A stretch of 64,000 bases of DNA from Paenibacillus eucommiae (GCF_017874215.1 NZ_JAGGLB010000028.1:1-64000); one strand, 5' to 3'. Positions 26,737 through 35,195 are shown, counted from the first letter of the stretch. Notes: a model not told the origin generated them from the sequence alone. Numbers and translations: made by a program.

Positions 26737-27837
26737 ATGAAAGCAAAACCGAATATTTTACACTTACCGGTCTACCAGCCGGGCAAAGCTATCGAAGAAG
26801 TTAAGCGAGAACTCGGATTGGACGAGGTTATCAAGCTTGCCTCCAACGAGAATCCCTTTGGCAGCTCGCCAAAGGCTATTGAAGCGATTAAAGCGGAGCT
26901 TTCTGAAATCAGCATTTATCCGGATGGAGGCAGTGTTGAGCTTACTTCCGCTGTAGCCAAGTTTCATGATGTCGGGACGGACCAAGTAATTTTTGGTGCT
27001 GGCTCCGATGAAGTTATTTTGATGATCGCCAGAGCCTTTTTCGTTCAAGGTGATGAGACGATTATGGCCACGCATACGTTTCCACAGTACAAACATAACG
27101 CTGAGATTGAAGGCGCTGTATGTATAGAGGTTCCGCTTAAAGAGGGCACCCATGATTTGTCAGCTATGCTGGCGGCTGTTACAGAGCGCACGAAGGTAAT
27201 TTGGATTTGCAATCCTAATAATCCGACAGGTACAATGAATACTCATGATGAAATAGCTAACTTTTTAGCAGCTGTACCCGCAAGTGTATTGGTAGTTTTG
27301 GACGAAGCCTATTGTGAATACAATACCTCGGGTCAATATCCAGACACGTTTGCCTTATTGAAGCAGTACAAAAATGCAATCACTCTACGTACTTTTTCCA
27401 AAATTTACGGCTTAGCTTCACTGCGCATTGGTTATGGGATTGGACATCCTGAGGTTATTCGTTCGATTAATCAGGTGCGTGAGCCATTTAATACGACTCG
27501 TTTCGCTCAAGCAGCTGCTCTGGCAGCCATTCAAGATCAAGCATTCATTGAAAGCTGCCGCGAAGCCAATACAGTTGGGATTACTTATTTGCAAGCAGAA
27601 TTTGCCCGCTTGGATCTTAAATCGTTCCCGGCACATGGTAATTTTATTATGGTAGACACACAGCGTCCGGCAGAGCTTGTATTTAACGGCTTATTGCGCA
27701 GAGGCATCATTATAAGAGGGGGTCACAAGCTTGATTTCCCTACTTCTATACGTGTAACGGTTGGAAGCCGTGAGCAGAACGAAAAGTTTATAACGGCGCT
27801 TGAACAGGTTTTGGCGGAAACAGCCGTACAAACTTAA
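26737..27837 (+). CDS. hisC: Histidinol-phosphate aminotransferase
   Basis: A pyridoxal-phosphate aminotransferase of 366 residues acting on histidinol phosphate and, in Bacillus, also on aromatic keto acids in tyrosine and phenylalanine synthesis. ASNENPFG, NPNNPTG, DEAYCEY and the lysine-bearing TFSKIYGLASLRIGY are present. It is preceded by an ACGAGGTG ribosome site and followed 22 bases later by tyrA. It is cut off from trpA by the inserted cassette, so it needs its own promoter, which I could not place with confidence. Confidence 0.96.
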   Translation: MKAKPNILHLPVYQPGKAIEEVKRELGLDEVIKLASNENPFGSSPKAIEAIKAELSEISIYPDGGSVELTSAVAKFHDVGTDQVIFGAGSDEVILMIARAFFVQGDETIMATHTFPQYKHNAEIEGAVCIEVPLKEGTHDLSAMLAAVTERTKVIWICNPNNPTGTMNTHDEIANFLAAVPASVLVVLDEAYCEYNTSGQYPDTFALLKQYKNAITLRTFSKIYGLASLRIGYGIGHPEVIRSINQVREPFNTTRFAQAAALAAIQDQAFIESCREANTVGITYLQAEFARLDLKSFPAHGNFIMVDTQRPAELVFNGLLRRGIIIRGGHKLDFPTSIRVTVGSREQNEKFITALEQVLAETAVQT

Positions 27838-27859
27838 ACTCTAATAAAAGGTTGATCAC

Positions 27860-28948
27860 ATGACAAAAATAGCGATATTTGGTGCGGGGCTAATTGGAGG
27901 TTCTTTAGCTCTGTGCTTTAAAGGAAAACCAGGTTTCACAGTTACAGGACATTCACCGAACCCTAAATCGGTTGAAAAGCTGCTTAAACGCAATGTCGTT
28001 GATACGGCCACAACCTCCATGGAGGAGGCAGCAGAAGGCGCGGACTATATATTTCTTTGTGTTCCCGTCAGTTTGCTTGAAGAGTATCTAACCAGCCTGG
28101 CTAAGCTTCCTCTTAAGCAGGGGTGCATCATTACAGATGTAGGAAGTACAAAAGCATCAATTGCGCAATGTGCGGCTTCTCTTGAGCTCAAGGGTGTTCA
28201 GTTTATCGGGGGGCATCCCATGGCCGGGTCTGAACGCTCCGGTGTGGAAGCTGCATCATCGCATTTATTTGAGAATGCTTTCTATGTGCTTTCGCCAGAT
28301 CCATTAACTCCACAAGAGGATGTGGACCGCTTAGCTGATTTAATAAAGCTGACAAAGGCGCAAATTATTCAGGTCGATGCCGAGCTGCATGACGATATTG
28401 TTGGAGCTATCAGTCATTTGCCTCACATTATTGCGGTTGCTTTGGTCAATCAGGTGAGAGGATATAATGAAATGAATCCGCTTTACCAGAATTTGGCTGC
28501 TGGCGGCTTCCGCGATGTTACGAGAATTGCTTCAGGCGATCCGAAAATTTGGCGTGATATTCTGATCAACAACCGTGAAAATCTGCTCAAACTGCTTGTA
28601 GATTGGAATGCTGAGGTTGCACGCTTTATCGATTTGCTGCAGCAAAGTGATGGTGAGGGCATTGCTGAGCAATTCCGCAAAGCAAGTGAATTCCGCAGCG
28701 GCCTTCCAGAGCGGCGCAAGGGCATGATCACTTCACTCTATGATATTTATGTCGATATTCCCGATCATCCGGGTGTCATTGGTCAAATAGCAACTTCCCT
28801 AGGTAATAAAAAAATTAATTTAAGCAATATTCAGGTTATTGAGAGCAGGGAAGATGTTCCTGGTGTGCTCAGGCTTTCTTTCCGCAATCAGGAGGATGTA
28901 GATCGCGCTGCTGAAGAGCTTAAAAAACAGTACACGGTTCATGCTTAA
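27860..28948 (+). CDS. tyrA: Prephenate dehydrogenase
   Basis: Oxidises prephenate to 4-hydroxyphenylpyruvate for tyrosine synthesis. It has 362 residues. The NAD-binding GAGLIGGS lies near the N-terminus, the GGHPMAGSERSG substrate motif follows, and a C-terminal ACT domain (from about residue 293, DIPDHPGVIGQIA) probably senses amino acids. In B. subtilis aroA follows; here it does not. Confidence 0.96.
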   Translation: MTKIAIFGAGLIGGSLALCFKGKPGFTVTGHSPNPKSVEKLLKRNVVDTATTSMEEAAEGADYIFLCVPVSLLEEYLTSLAKLPLKQGCIITDVGSTKASIAQCAASLELKGVQFIGGHPMAGSERSGVEAASSHLFENAFYVLSPDPLTPQEDVDRLADLIKLTKAQIIQVDAELHDDIVGAISHLPHIIAVALVNQVRGYNEMNPLYQNLAAGGFRDVTRIASGDPKIWRDILINNRENLLKLLVDWNAEVARFIDLLQQSDGEGIAEQFRKASEFRSGLPERRKGMITSLYDIYVDIPDHPGVIGQIATSLGNKKINLSNIQVIESREDVPGVLRLSFRNQEDVDRAAEELKKQYTVHA

Positions 28949-28976
28949 TAGGCTAAATCAGTATAAAGAGTAGATA

Positions 28977-29046
28977 AAACCTGTAGCGCAAAGTAGTGAT
29001 TTTGGATTTTCAAGATCATTGCATTTGTGGCTGCAGGTTTATTTTT
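28977..29046 (+). terminator. Terminator after tyrA
   Basis: AAACCTGTAGC starting at 28977 pairs with GCTGCAGGTTT ending at 29040, with CAAA/TTTG inside and a T-rich tail. Confidence 0.75.
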
Positions 29047-29063
29047 ATATTTTAAACAGCATT

Positions 29064-29077
29064 CGAAAACGTTTTCA
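29064..29077. promoter_or_regulatory. cre-like site (CcpA operator)
   Basis: CGAAAACGTTTTCA matches the catabolite-responsive element consensus TGWNANCGNTNWCA at all positions but the first. It lies ten bases upstream of a strong -35. In B. subtilis, cre sites upstream of the -35 (for example at ackA) give activation by CcpA. Assignment is by pattern only. Confidence 0.6.
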
Positions 29078-29086
29078 AAAAAAGCA

Positions 29087-29115
29087 TTGACAAATTGTAA
29101 ACGTATACATATAAT
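29087..29115 (+). promoter_or_regulatory. Consensus sigma-A promoter
   Basis: TTGACA (29087-29092), exactly 17 bases, TATAAT (29110-29115): both hexamers are perfect. It is the best promoter in the window. Confidence 0.9.
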
Positions 29116-29121
29116 AAAAGT

Positions 29122-29196
29122 ACAGTATGGTTTCTCTCCACTCCTATCCGATAATGGCACCGATAAGTGCACCCACCTTCTAGGTGGTTTTTTTTT
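29122..29196 (+). ncRNA. Candidate small RNA or terminated leader
   Basis: Runs from the expected start of the consensus promoter to a terminator CCACCT-TCT-AGGTGG (29173-29187) with nine T residues. The 75-base RNA contains two small hairpins, CC-GATAAT-GG and GCAC-CGATAA-GTGC. The next gene starts at 29340, so this is either an independent small RNA or an attenuated leader. No known riboswitch class was recognised. Bases 29197-29339 show nothing else. Confidence 0.55.
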
Positions 29197-29339
29197 GTCT
29201 TTTTTTAGTCAAAGCTTGGACTGGGCGCATCAATAAGGGGTATAAATGGAGCAGGATTTTCCATGTTATGAATCGAATACAACAAGACTACTATCATGAG
29301 ATTCCAGAGTTGAACAGAAAAATGCCTTGGAGGTAGCTT

Positions 29340-29717
29340 ATGAGTGAAGTTAATTATTCCATACTAGACATGGATGAGTATTTGATCCTACTAAAGGCCG
29401 CAGAAGCAGAAGAGTCATTTCCTCAGCTTATTTACGATTTTTCGAGCCGGCACCCGTCATTGAAAATACATGAAATATTTAAATTGGCAGCAGAGAAATT
29501 GGAAAAACTCCTACAAATCCAGGCGCTGGAAATAGTGAAAATTAATTATCATCCTTGGCACGACAAAGGTCGTACAGAGCATCTGCCGGCGGAGCTAGCA
29601 TTGATTATGCTGCACAAACCTGAGTTGTGGGATCGAGAAAATGAAGAAGCCTATCGGATGTTGACAACTGATGCAGGTCACAGCTTGTTGGATCAGTACG
29701 AACTAATGGTCAATTAA
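29340..29717 (+). CDS. Unknown 125-residue protein
   Basis: A soluble, acidic, mostly helical protein with no signal peptide or membrane segment; I do not recognise the family. TTGGAGG lies before ATG 29340, and a terminator follows the stop, so it is a monocistronic gene. Its probable promoter is the consensus one at 29087, with read-through of the intervening terminator. A cre-like site upstream hints at carbon-status control. Confidence 0.75.
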   Translation: MSEVNYSILDMDEYLILLKAAEAEESFPQLIYDFSSRHPSLKIHEIFKLAAEKLEKLLQIQALEIVKINYHPWHDKGRTEHLPAELALIMLHKPELWDRENEEAYRMLTTDAGHSLLDQYELMVN

Positions 29718-29750
29718 AACCGGATCTAACCAAATCGAGTAGATCTAACA

Positions 29751-29786
29751 AACCTCCCAAGGCTAAATGCCATAGGGAGGTTTATT
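29751..29786 (+). terminator. Terminator after the 125-residue protein
   Basis: AACCTCCC (29751-29758) pairs with GGGAGGTT (29775-29782), followed by T-rich sequence. Confidence 0.85.
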
Positions 29787-29958
29787 AACATATAGGAAAT
29801 TTCAAGTACTTTACAGCACTAAAGTATCAAACAGTATAAAACAAGGATTACCCTTTCAAAAATTGAACTGGTAAGAGCGGATAATCTCGCCAACCCAGAA
29901 TTGAGTGAATGCTTCACTAAACGATCGTTAAAGCACCAGTGAGTCTCTACATACTTAC

Positions 29959-30270
29959 TTTAACGATGAAAAACATCGTTAAATCAGCAGTTTTCTTCCT
30001 CAGCACTTGCACACGCTAGGAAATCTCCTCCACCCAAGAGAAAAACTCTTGCTGGCTGTTCGTTTGAGCGAAGTTCTCGTGTGATTGTAATTGAGAAGAG
30101 GGCATGGCTGTGGGTGGATGAGCGGTAGTGTCTGCATTTAAAGATTTGTTCCTACCTCCTCCGTTCAAGGGAACAAATCTTTAACAGCGGCTGGAGCCCA
30201 CAGCCATGCCCTCCCCGAACCACCAGCGTCACGAACACGCTCATCAAAGGACTCCGCAATGCATTTTTCT
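29959..30270 (+). repeat. Structured intergenic repeat, copy 4
   Basis: It opens with the hairpin TTTAACGATG-AAAAA-CATCGTTAAA (29959-29983). The outer stem is a perfect 17 bp: 30098-30114 with 30197-30213, sequence GAGGGCATGGCTGTGGG. The inner stem is a perfect 14 bp (30139-30152 with 30170-30183). The loop is shorter than in the other copies. Bases 29787-29958 contain only a stray CGATCGTTAAAGCACC block that resembles the 5' edge of copy 1. Confidence 0.9.
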
Positions 30271-30414
30271 CATATTTTAGTTGTGTAACCAGAGTTTGTA
30301 AAGAAATTATTGGAAAAAATGTCGAACAAGCAGGAATTTTGCACTTTATACAGAAGCCTTATATAGAGACTTTAATCCATTTAAATATTAATTTTACTCA
30401 TAGATATTTTTACC

Positions 30415-30440
30415 GCAACTTTTCACTCCCTTAAGGCGTA
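30415..30440 (+). promoter_or_regulatory. Candidate ECF-type autoregulatory promoter
   Basis: GCAACTTTT from 30415 and CGTA at 30437-30440, with 17 bases between AAC and CGT, resemble the AAC/CGT promoters of ECF sigma factors. It lies 60 bases ahead of the sigma factor gene, suggesting self-activation. The remainder of 30271-30499 is AT-rich with no gene. Confidence 0.5.
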
Positions 30441-30499
30441 CAACATGGTAAGCAGCTGGGGGGGTGCCACCTTGGAATTACGAGGAGGGTCGCAGCATA

Positions 30500-31093
30500 A
30501 TGACCGATTCCCAGTTGATCAGAGAAATCAAGGATGGAAACGTTCAGATGTACAACGAGCTGATGCTTCGTTATGAGCGTAAAATTCTTGCTTTTATATT
30601 TCATATGCTTAAAAGCTCGAAGATGGAAGCCATGGCCGAAGATTTGTGTAATGAAAGCTTTTATAAAGCTTACCGCAACCTTCATTCCTTCCGCGAGATA
30701 GAGGCTTCTTTTTCTACGTGGCTGTACACGATTGCCCGGAATACGGTGCTTAGTGAGCTGCGTAAAAATAAAAGCGTCAAAATATCTTTGGAGCAAAGCG
30801 GCTATACGCCGCATGCATCATTCGATGCGATGCCTGAACAGGCGGCGCTGCGCAATGAGAAAGTGACCATGGTCAGAGATGCGATTAACACTTTACCTGA
30901 GAAGCAGCGGTCGGCGCTGATTCTGAGAGAATATGATCAAATGGATTATCAGGAAATTGCCAACATACTGGGACAGACTGTAAGTTCGGTAAAATCGTTA
31001 CTTTTTAGGGCCAGAGCGAGTGTGAAGCTTCAGTTAGAGCCTTACTTTACCGACCCGGTATTCGAGGAATACGAAGGGATGAATCAACGATGA
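30500..31093 (+). CDS. ECF RNA polymerase sigma factor
   Basis: A 197-residue group IV sigma factor. Region 2 (about residues 20-90) includes the DLCNESFYKAYRNLHSF and FSTWLYTIARN segments that bind the -10. Region 4 (about 130-180) has the ALILREYDQMDYQEIANILG helix-turn-helix. The start is ATG 30500 after GAGGAGGGT. The stop overlaps the anti-sigma gene in a 4-base ATGA, the usual pairing. The stimulus is unknown. Confidence 0.93.
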   Translation: MTDSQLIREIKDGNVQMYNELMLRYERKILAFIFHMLKSSKMEAMAEDLCNESFYKAYRNLHSFREIEASFSTWLYTIARNTVLSELRKNKSVKISLEQSGYTPHASFDAMPEQAALRNEKVTMVRDAINTLPEKQRSALILREYDQMDYQEIANILGQTVSSVKSLLFRARASVKLQLEPYFTDPVFEEYEGMNQR

Positions 31094-31719
31094 AATGTAG
31101 TGAAATTCAGGAGTTATTTGGTGTTTATTGGGATTTGCCGAATGATGACCTGCGTCGCACTGCGGTGGACAAACACTTGCTAGGCTGTGCAGTGTGTGCA
31201 GAAGAGTTTCAGATTTGGGAGGAAAGCACGATTTTGATCCGCAGCGCGGCTGAGGACACCACGGTTCTGGATTACGAGCCAACCGTTTCCAACAAGGTAA
31301 TGAACAGAATCTATCAGGAAGAATCATGGAGAATACCGGTTCCCGACCGGATGTACGCGATCTCTCACGGCTTGCGCAGAAACTTGACAGCGGTCATTGC
31401 TTTTTCATTGGTTTTGTTTTCCTTAAGCTTTCTGTTCTCACTTGTGTACGACAGCGCTTCGAAAGACGATTTCGCATCGGCTGGCAGCAATTTGTTTGAG
31501 CTTCAAGCGCCTCAATCTTTGGAAGCAAGCGGCTCTGACGCGATGAACGGACATGTGATTTCAAGTGCAGTTGCCAGCTTAAACCCAAGCTTGATGGAGC
31601 CTCTCCGCTTTAATGTGGGACCCATTCATTCCTATTCGCATTATTTGCTCGTACTTTCCATACTGGGGCTAATATGTACGATGCTTATCATGAATTGGTT
31701 TTCCAGAACAAAAGCATAA
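31090..31719 (+). CDS. Membrane anti-sigma factor with zinc-finger motif
   Basis: A 209-residue protein with the anti-sigma zinc motif H29-x3-C33-x2-C36, a membrane segment at about residues 100-120, an outside domain of about 60 residues and a second hydrophobic segment near residues 183-203. It probably holds the sigma factor inactive at the membrane until a signal releases it. A second C-terminal membrane helix is not usual in the single-pass anti-sigma factors I know. Confidence 0.88.
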   Translation: MKCSEIQELFGVYWDLPNDDLRRTAVDKHLLGCAVCAEEFQIWEESTILIRSAAEDTTVLDYEPTVSNKVMNRIYQEESWRIPVPDRMYAISHGLRRNLTAVIAFSLVLFSLSFLFSLVYDSASKDDFASAGSNLFELQAPQSLEASGSDAMNGHVISSAVASLNPSLMEPLRFNVGPIHSYSHYLLVLSILGLICTMLIMNWFSRTKA

Positions 31720-31735
31720 TTAGATATAAGATGCG

Positions 31736-31758
31736 TGCTCCCATAGTGGAGCATTTTT
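31736..31758 (+). terminator. Terminator after the sigma/anti-sigma pair
   Basis: TGCTCC-N6-GGAGCA then five T residues. Confidence 0.85.
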
Positions 31759-31794
31759 GTTGAAGTATAGGAGAAATCTCTCGTGGAGGTCGAA

Positions 31795-32367
31795 ATGTCA
31801 ACAACTTTAGGATTGATAAGGCACGGCAGAACAGAATGGAACCAGCTTGGCAAGCTCCAAGGCCAGACGGATACAGACTTAACGGATGAAGGCAGAAATC
31901 AAGCCCAGCTGCTGGGACTGCGATTGAAGAATGAAGCTTGGGATGGGATCATTAGCAGTGACTTGTCCAGAGCGAAGGAAACGGCAGAGATTATTTCAGC
32001 TCAGTCAGGTATTCCAATTGTTGCGTTCGATGCCCGGATCCGGGAGCGAAGCTTTGGTCTGGCTGAGGGCATGACGCTTCAGGAAAGAACAGCTAAATGG
32101 GGAGCCGAATGGAGAAAAGAGGATTTAGGCGGAGAAACGGATGAGCAAGTATGGTCAAGATGGGTCGATTTCGCTGAAGCCTGGATGGGCAAAGCTCCCG
32201 GTGAAAAGCTGTTGGTTATATCACATGGCGGTTTTATTGTTCAGGTACTCAGGGGATTAAGTATGGAGCGGGAGGAATTCCTGCAAAACTCTTCCTTAAC
32301 GATTCTTCAACGTGCAGAAGCAGCGTGGGAGCTAACGCTTTATAATTGTTTAATTCATCTAAATTAA
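31795..32367 (+). CDS. Histidine phosphatase family protein
   Basis: A 190-residue member of the phosphoglycerate mutase-like branch. The catalytic motif LIRHGRTEWN lies at the N-terminus and the second histidine is in VISHGG. The reaction is a phosphatase or mutase on an unknown small phosphate ester. ATG 31795 follows GGAGGT; an alternative GTG 31783 with AGGAG upstream cannot be excluded. Confidence 0.88.
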   Translation: MSTTLGLIRHGRTEWNQLGKLQGQTDTDLTDEGRNQAQLLGLRLKNEAWDGIISSDLSRAKETAEIISAQSGIPIVAFDARIRERSFGLAEGMTLQERTAKWGAEWRKEDLGGETDEQVWSRWVDFAEAWMGKAPGEKLLVISHGGFIVQVLRGLSMEREEFLQNSSLTILQRAEAAWELTLYNCLIHLN

Positions 32368-32382
32368 GGAATAAGATTAAAG

Positions 32383-32413
32383 CCTGGCCGGTTAGATGGT
32401 CAGGTTTTTTTTT
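32383..32413 (+). terminator. Terminator after the phosphatase
   Basis: CCTGGCC-N8-GGTCAGG followed by nine T residues. Confidence 0.92.
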
Positions 32414-32503
32414 GCTGCCGGAATATTTTCAGAAAAAATTCCCATAATGGTTACTAGAAGCCACATCCTGCATGAATGTCTGCAGAGGGGGAGGAATTTG
32501 AAT

Positions 32504-33640
32504 ATGAAAATGGATATGAATCTGGCTGATATGCTTAGCTATACCGATATTTTTGAATTAAGTAGAATTGCCAGCACTTATGACTGCCAATGTAACGGCA
32601 ATTCCAAAAATGAGCTGATTCAATCGATTTTAAGCACTTTAAACCGTCGTGAGGTGTTTGAAAAGCATATACAAGATTTGAATGTTGAAGATATCCGCTT
32701 TCTTAATTACTTGTTATCCGACCCGCGAAACTCGTTTAGTTTGGAAGAGTTAACAGCTCGTGTCAAGCAGTCGAGATTCCAGGCTAGTGAAAATAATTTG
32801 CAAAATCCGAGAGAGATTATTATCAAGTTCAAGCGTTTAGGCTGGTTGTTTAATGGTTATTCCCAGCAAACGAAGTATGTTTTTCAGGTTCCCAATGATT
32901 TGAAAGGGAGATTTGCTGATGTATTGACAGCCAAATTTCGCAGTACTCTGCAGGTTACGGATGATCCTGGTGTATACCGGGATGAACAAATGCTGCTTAT
33001 AGAGGACGTCGAACATTTTCTGCAATGGTTGTCCGAGCAGCAGGAGGTTATGTTAACGGCTGAAAACAGCATGTACAAACGCAGCTTGCAGCAGATTCTG
33101 GATCGAATGTCGGTTAAGGAAGAAATGGTCGCCAAGGGTGCCTGGAGATTTGGCTATGGACGCATGTACAAGGAATATCCGAATCGCTTTTCATTGATCT
33201 ATGATTATTGCTTTTTTCATCATTTGATAGTGGAGCAGCAGGCAGCGCTTCAGTTATCGGATACAGGAAAAACCAAACTGCTAGAGCGTAGCAAGGAAAA
33301 TCCGATACAAGTGTACCGGTTCTGGCTCCGTCTTTACAAAGGGCCTATTCCGAATTTGCAATCGATCGTACAGTGGATCAATCGTCTAGCCCAGACATGG
33401 GTTACGGCCGCATCTGTAGGAGAAGTGCTGTGCAAGTTGATCAAACCCTTTTACTATGATTCTTCAGAATCTATCTTTGAACAACGGATTTTGCAAATGA
33501 TGATGCATCTAGGTTTGCTGCGTATCGGGGAAAATGATGATTATGGACAAGTGATTCAGATGACCAAGCTGGGAAGCAAAGTGATTGAGGGTACTTATGT
33601 GGCTGAGGATGACAAAATTGAACTGCCGGCGGATAGGTGA
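32504..33640 (+). CDS. Unknown 378-residue protein, winged-helix-rich
   Basis: A cytoplasmic protein with no signal or membrane segment. The N-terminal part (MLSYTDIFELSRIASTYDC and the following NSKNELIQSIL) and the central and C-terminal parts look like several helix-turn or winged-helix units, reminiscent of the N-terminal region of XPB/Ssl2-like helicases, but no helicase motif is present. ATG 32504 lies nine bases after GGGGGAGG. B. subtilis has ypiA/ypiB near this position; it is not clearly either. Confidence 0.7.
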   Translation: MKMDMNLADMLSYTDIFELSRIASTYDCQCNGNSKNELIQSILSTLNRREVFEKHIQDLNVEDIRFLNYLLSDPRNSFSLEELTARVKQSRFQASENNLQNPREIIIKFKRLGWLFNGYSQQTKYVFQVPNDLKGRFADVLTAKFRSTLQVTDDPGVYRDEQMLLIEDVEHFLQWLSEQQEVMLTAENSMYKRSLQQILDRMSVKEEMVAKGAWRFGYGRMYKEYPNRFSLIYDYCFFHHLIVEQQAALQLSDTGKTKLLERSKENPIQVYRFWLRLYKGPIPNLQSIVQWINRLAQTWVTAASVGEVLCKLIKPFYYDSSESIFEQRILQMMMHLGLLRIGENDDYGQVIQMTKLGSKVIEGTYVAEDDKIELPADR

Positions 33641-33778
33641 AAACACATTAATCGCTAATGGGGGCAAGTGTACTTAACGACGCGGCATAATGTGAATATG
33701 CTTTAGTAAGAGCATGTTAAGAGAACGGGAGATCTGAGGGGCTCTTAACAAAACGCGGACTATTTGGAGGTAGGACTA

Positions 33779-33967
33779 ATGGGGAAAATGAATGTATCGA
33801 ACGAGGCGATATTTGCTCTTTTTGCAGAACTAGTGTGGGATGATGCAATCCGCAAACAGAGAACGAGAGATCTCTACAAAGAAATTGATCATGCTTTGGC
33901 CGTGGGGGATCAGGCAACCTTCTTAGCGCTTACATCCGAATTGAAGCAGTTACAATCGTTTGCTTAG
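33779..33967 (+). CDS. Small IDEAL-domain protein
   Basis: A 62-residue protein whose C-terminal half (YKEIDHALAVGDQATFLALT) fits the IDEAL domain, a short helical domain in Firmicutes also present in YpiB. Only that domain and a short N-terminal helix are present, so it may correspond to the end of B. subtilis ypiB. GGAGG lies before ATG 33779. Confidence 0.75.
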   Translation: MGKMNVSNEAIFALFAELVWDDAIRKQRTRDLYKEIDHALAVGDQATFLALTSELKQLQSFA

Positions 33968-34005
33968 TACCTTGTTTTGACAATGAAATCGTTCTTGTTT
34001 GACGG

Positions 34006-34037
34006 AGACATGGGGATTTTTTCCGATGTCTTTTTTT
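34006..34037 (+). terminator. Terminator after the IDEAL-domain gene
   Basis: AGACAT-GGG...CCG-ATGTCT with a T-rich loop and seven T residues downstream. Confidence 0.8.
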
Positions 34038-34151
34038 GTTGTCGAAAAAAAATCTTGAATTCAGAACTATATTACCTGTATGATCGTCTATAGTATGATT
34101 GCTATTATTTTAATTAAAATTATTTTAGCAAAGAAAAAGGAGCCAGGATTG

Positions 34152-35195
34152 ATGCGTTCAAAACCAAAAAAGAAAAAAATGCATAAAGCACTTAAAATTT
34201 CACTCGTTTTTGTCATTACTTTATTCATCGGGATTTCAGCTTATGCAGGATTTTTGTACAGTAAGGCCAATGATGCTCTTGGAAAAATAGCTGCTCCTGA
34301 ACCTTCTCCTGACACTGTCAAGAAGCCCCCGACAGCTGTCGAAGAAGAGGAAGACCCTATAATGAAACCTGTGTCCTTCTTGCTGGCGGCGGTGGACTAT
34401 CGCAAGGGCAGTGAAGGGACATTAAATACAGACGTCATGATACTCGTAAGCCTTAACCCTAAAACACGTGCAGCAACCGTCGTCTCCTTCCCGCGAGACT
34501 TGGAAGTAAAAGCTGAGGAATCGGGACTTGGGTTTTCACATAAGCTTAATTATTTCTATGCCCATTACTCCTTGCAAGATAAGGAGAGTGCGATACAGCA
34601 AACCAAAGAATTGTTCAGCAAAATTTACGAGGTTCCGATTGATTACATGGCGGTCATTAATTTTGATGGATTCCGGCAGCTGATTGACCAGCTTGGAGGC
34701 ATGAATGTCTATGTAGATATGGATATGAAATATACAGATACGAGTGACGGAACCCGCATTAACTTGAAGGAAGGGCTGCAGACCCTGGACGGCAAAAATA
34801 CGCTCGACTTCTTGCGGTACCGCAAATCCAATAAAGGCACTGCTGAATCCTCTGATTTGGCGCGTAATGAACGGCAGCAGAAAGTGCTGGATCAGATGCT
34901 TGACAAGCTGACCTCATTCAATGGAATTGCTGGCTGGAGTAAGATTCTTGATATTGCAGGGGAATCTATAAAGACAGATATTCCCGAAGATCAGCTGCGC
35001 AGCTATATCGGAGCCTTCCGTGAAATGAAGCCGGATACGATTGAGTATATAAATCTTAACGGAGAATGGGAAAGCCCATACATCGTCGTAGAGGATGAGA
35101 CCATGGAGCAGGCTTTGGAAGCGCTGCGGCTTCGTCTTAAGCCTTTGGTGACCTCAAATGGGGAAACATTAAACGACGGCATTCCTTCCTCTTAA
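34152..35195 (+). CDS. LytR-CpsA-Psr family wall polymer ligase
   Basis: A 347-residue membrane-anchored enzyme. A lysine-rich N-terminus and one membrane segment (about residues 14-36) are followed by an outside LCP domain. TDVMILVSLNPKTRAATVVSFPRD and the LDFLRYRK plus ARNERQQKV segments hold the aspartate and arginines that bind the lipid pyrophosphate. Such enzymes attach teichoic acids or other polymers to peptidoglycan. The start is ATG 34152 after AAAAGGAG; TTG 34149 is possible. Confidence 0.92.
   Translation: MRSKPKKKKMHKALKISLVFVITLFIGISAYAGFLYSKANDALGKIAAPEPSPDTVKKPPTAVEEEEDPIMKPVSFLLAAVDYRKGSEGTLNTDVMILVSLNPKTRAATVVSFPRDLEVKAEESGLGFSHKLNYFYAHYSLQDKESAIQQTKELFSKIYEVPIDYMAVINFDGFRQLIDQLGGMNVYVDMDMKYTDTSDGTRINLKEGLQTLDGKNTLDFLRYRKSNKGTAESSDLARNERQQKVLDQMLDKLTSFNGIAGWSKILDIAGESIKTDIPEDQLRSYIGAFREMKPDTIEYINLNGEWESPYIVVEDETMEQALEALRLRLKPLVTSNGETLNDGIPSS

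Noticed and set aside
20392-30500. Insertion sequence or transposase linked to the repeats
   Set aside because: No transposase frame or fragment is present in any of the four repeat-bearing gaps, and no clear target-site duplication was found by eye.
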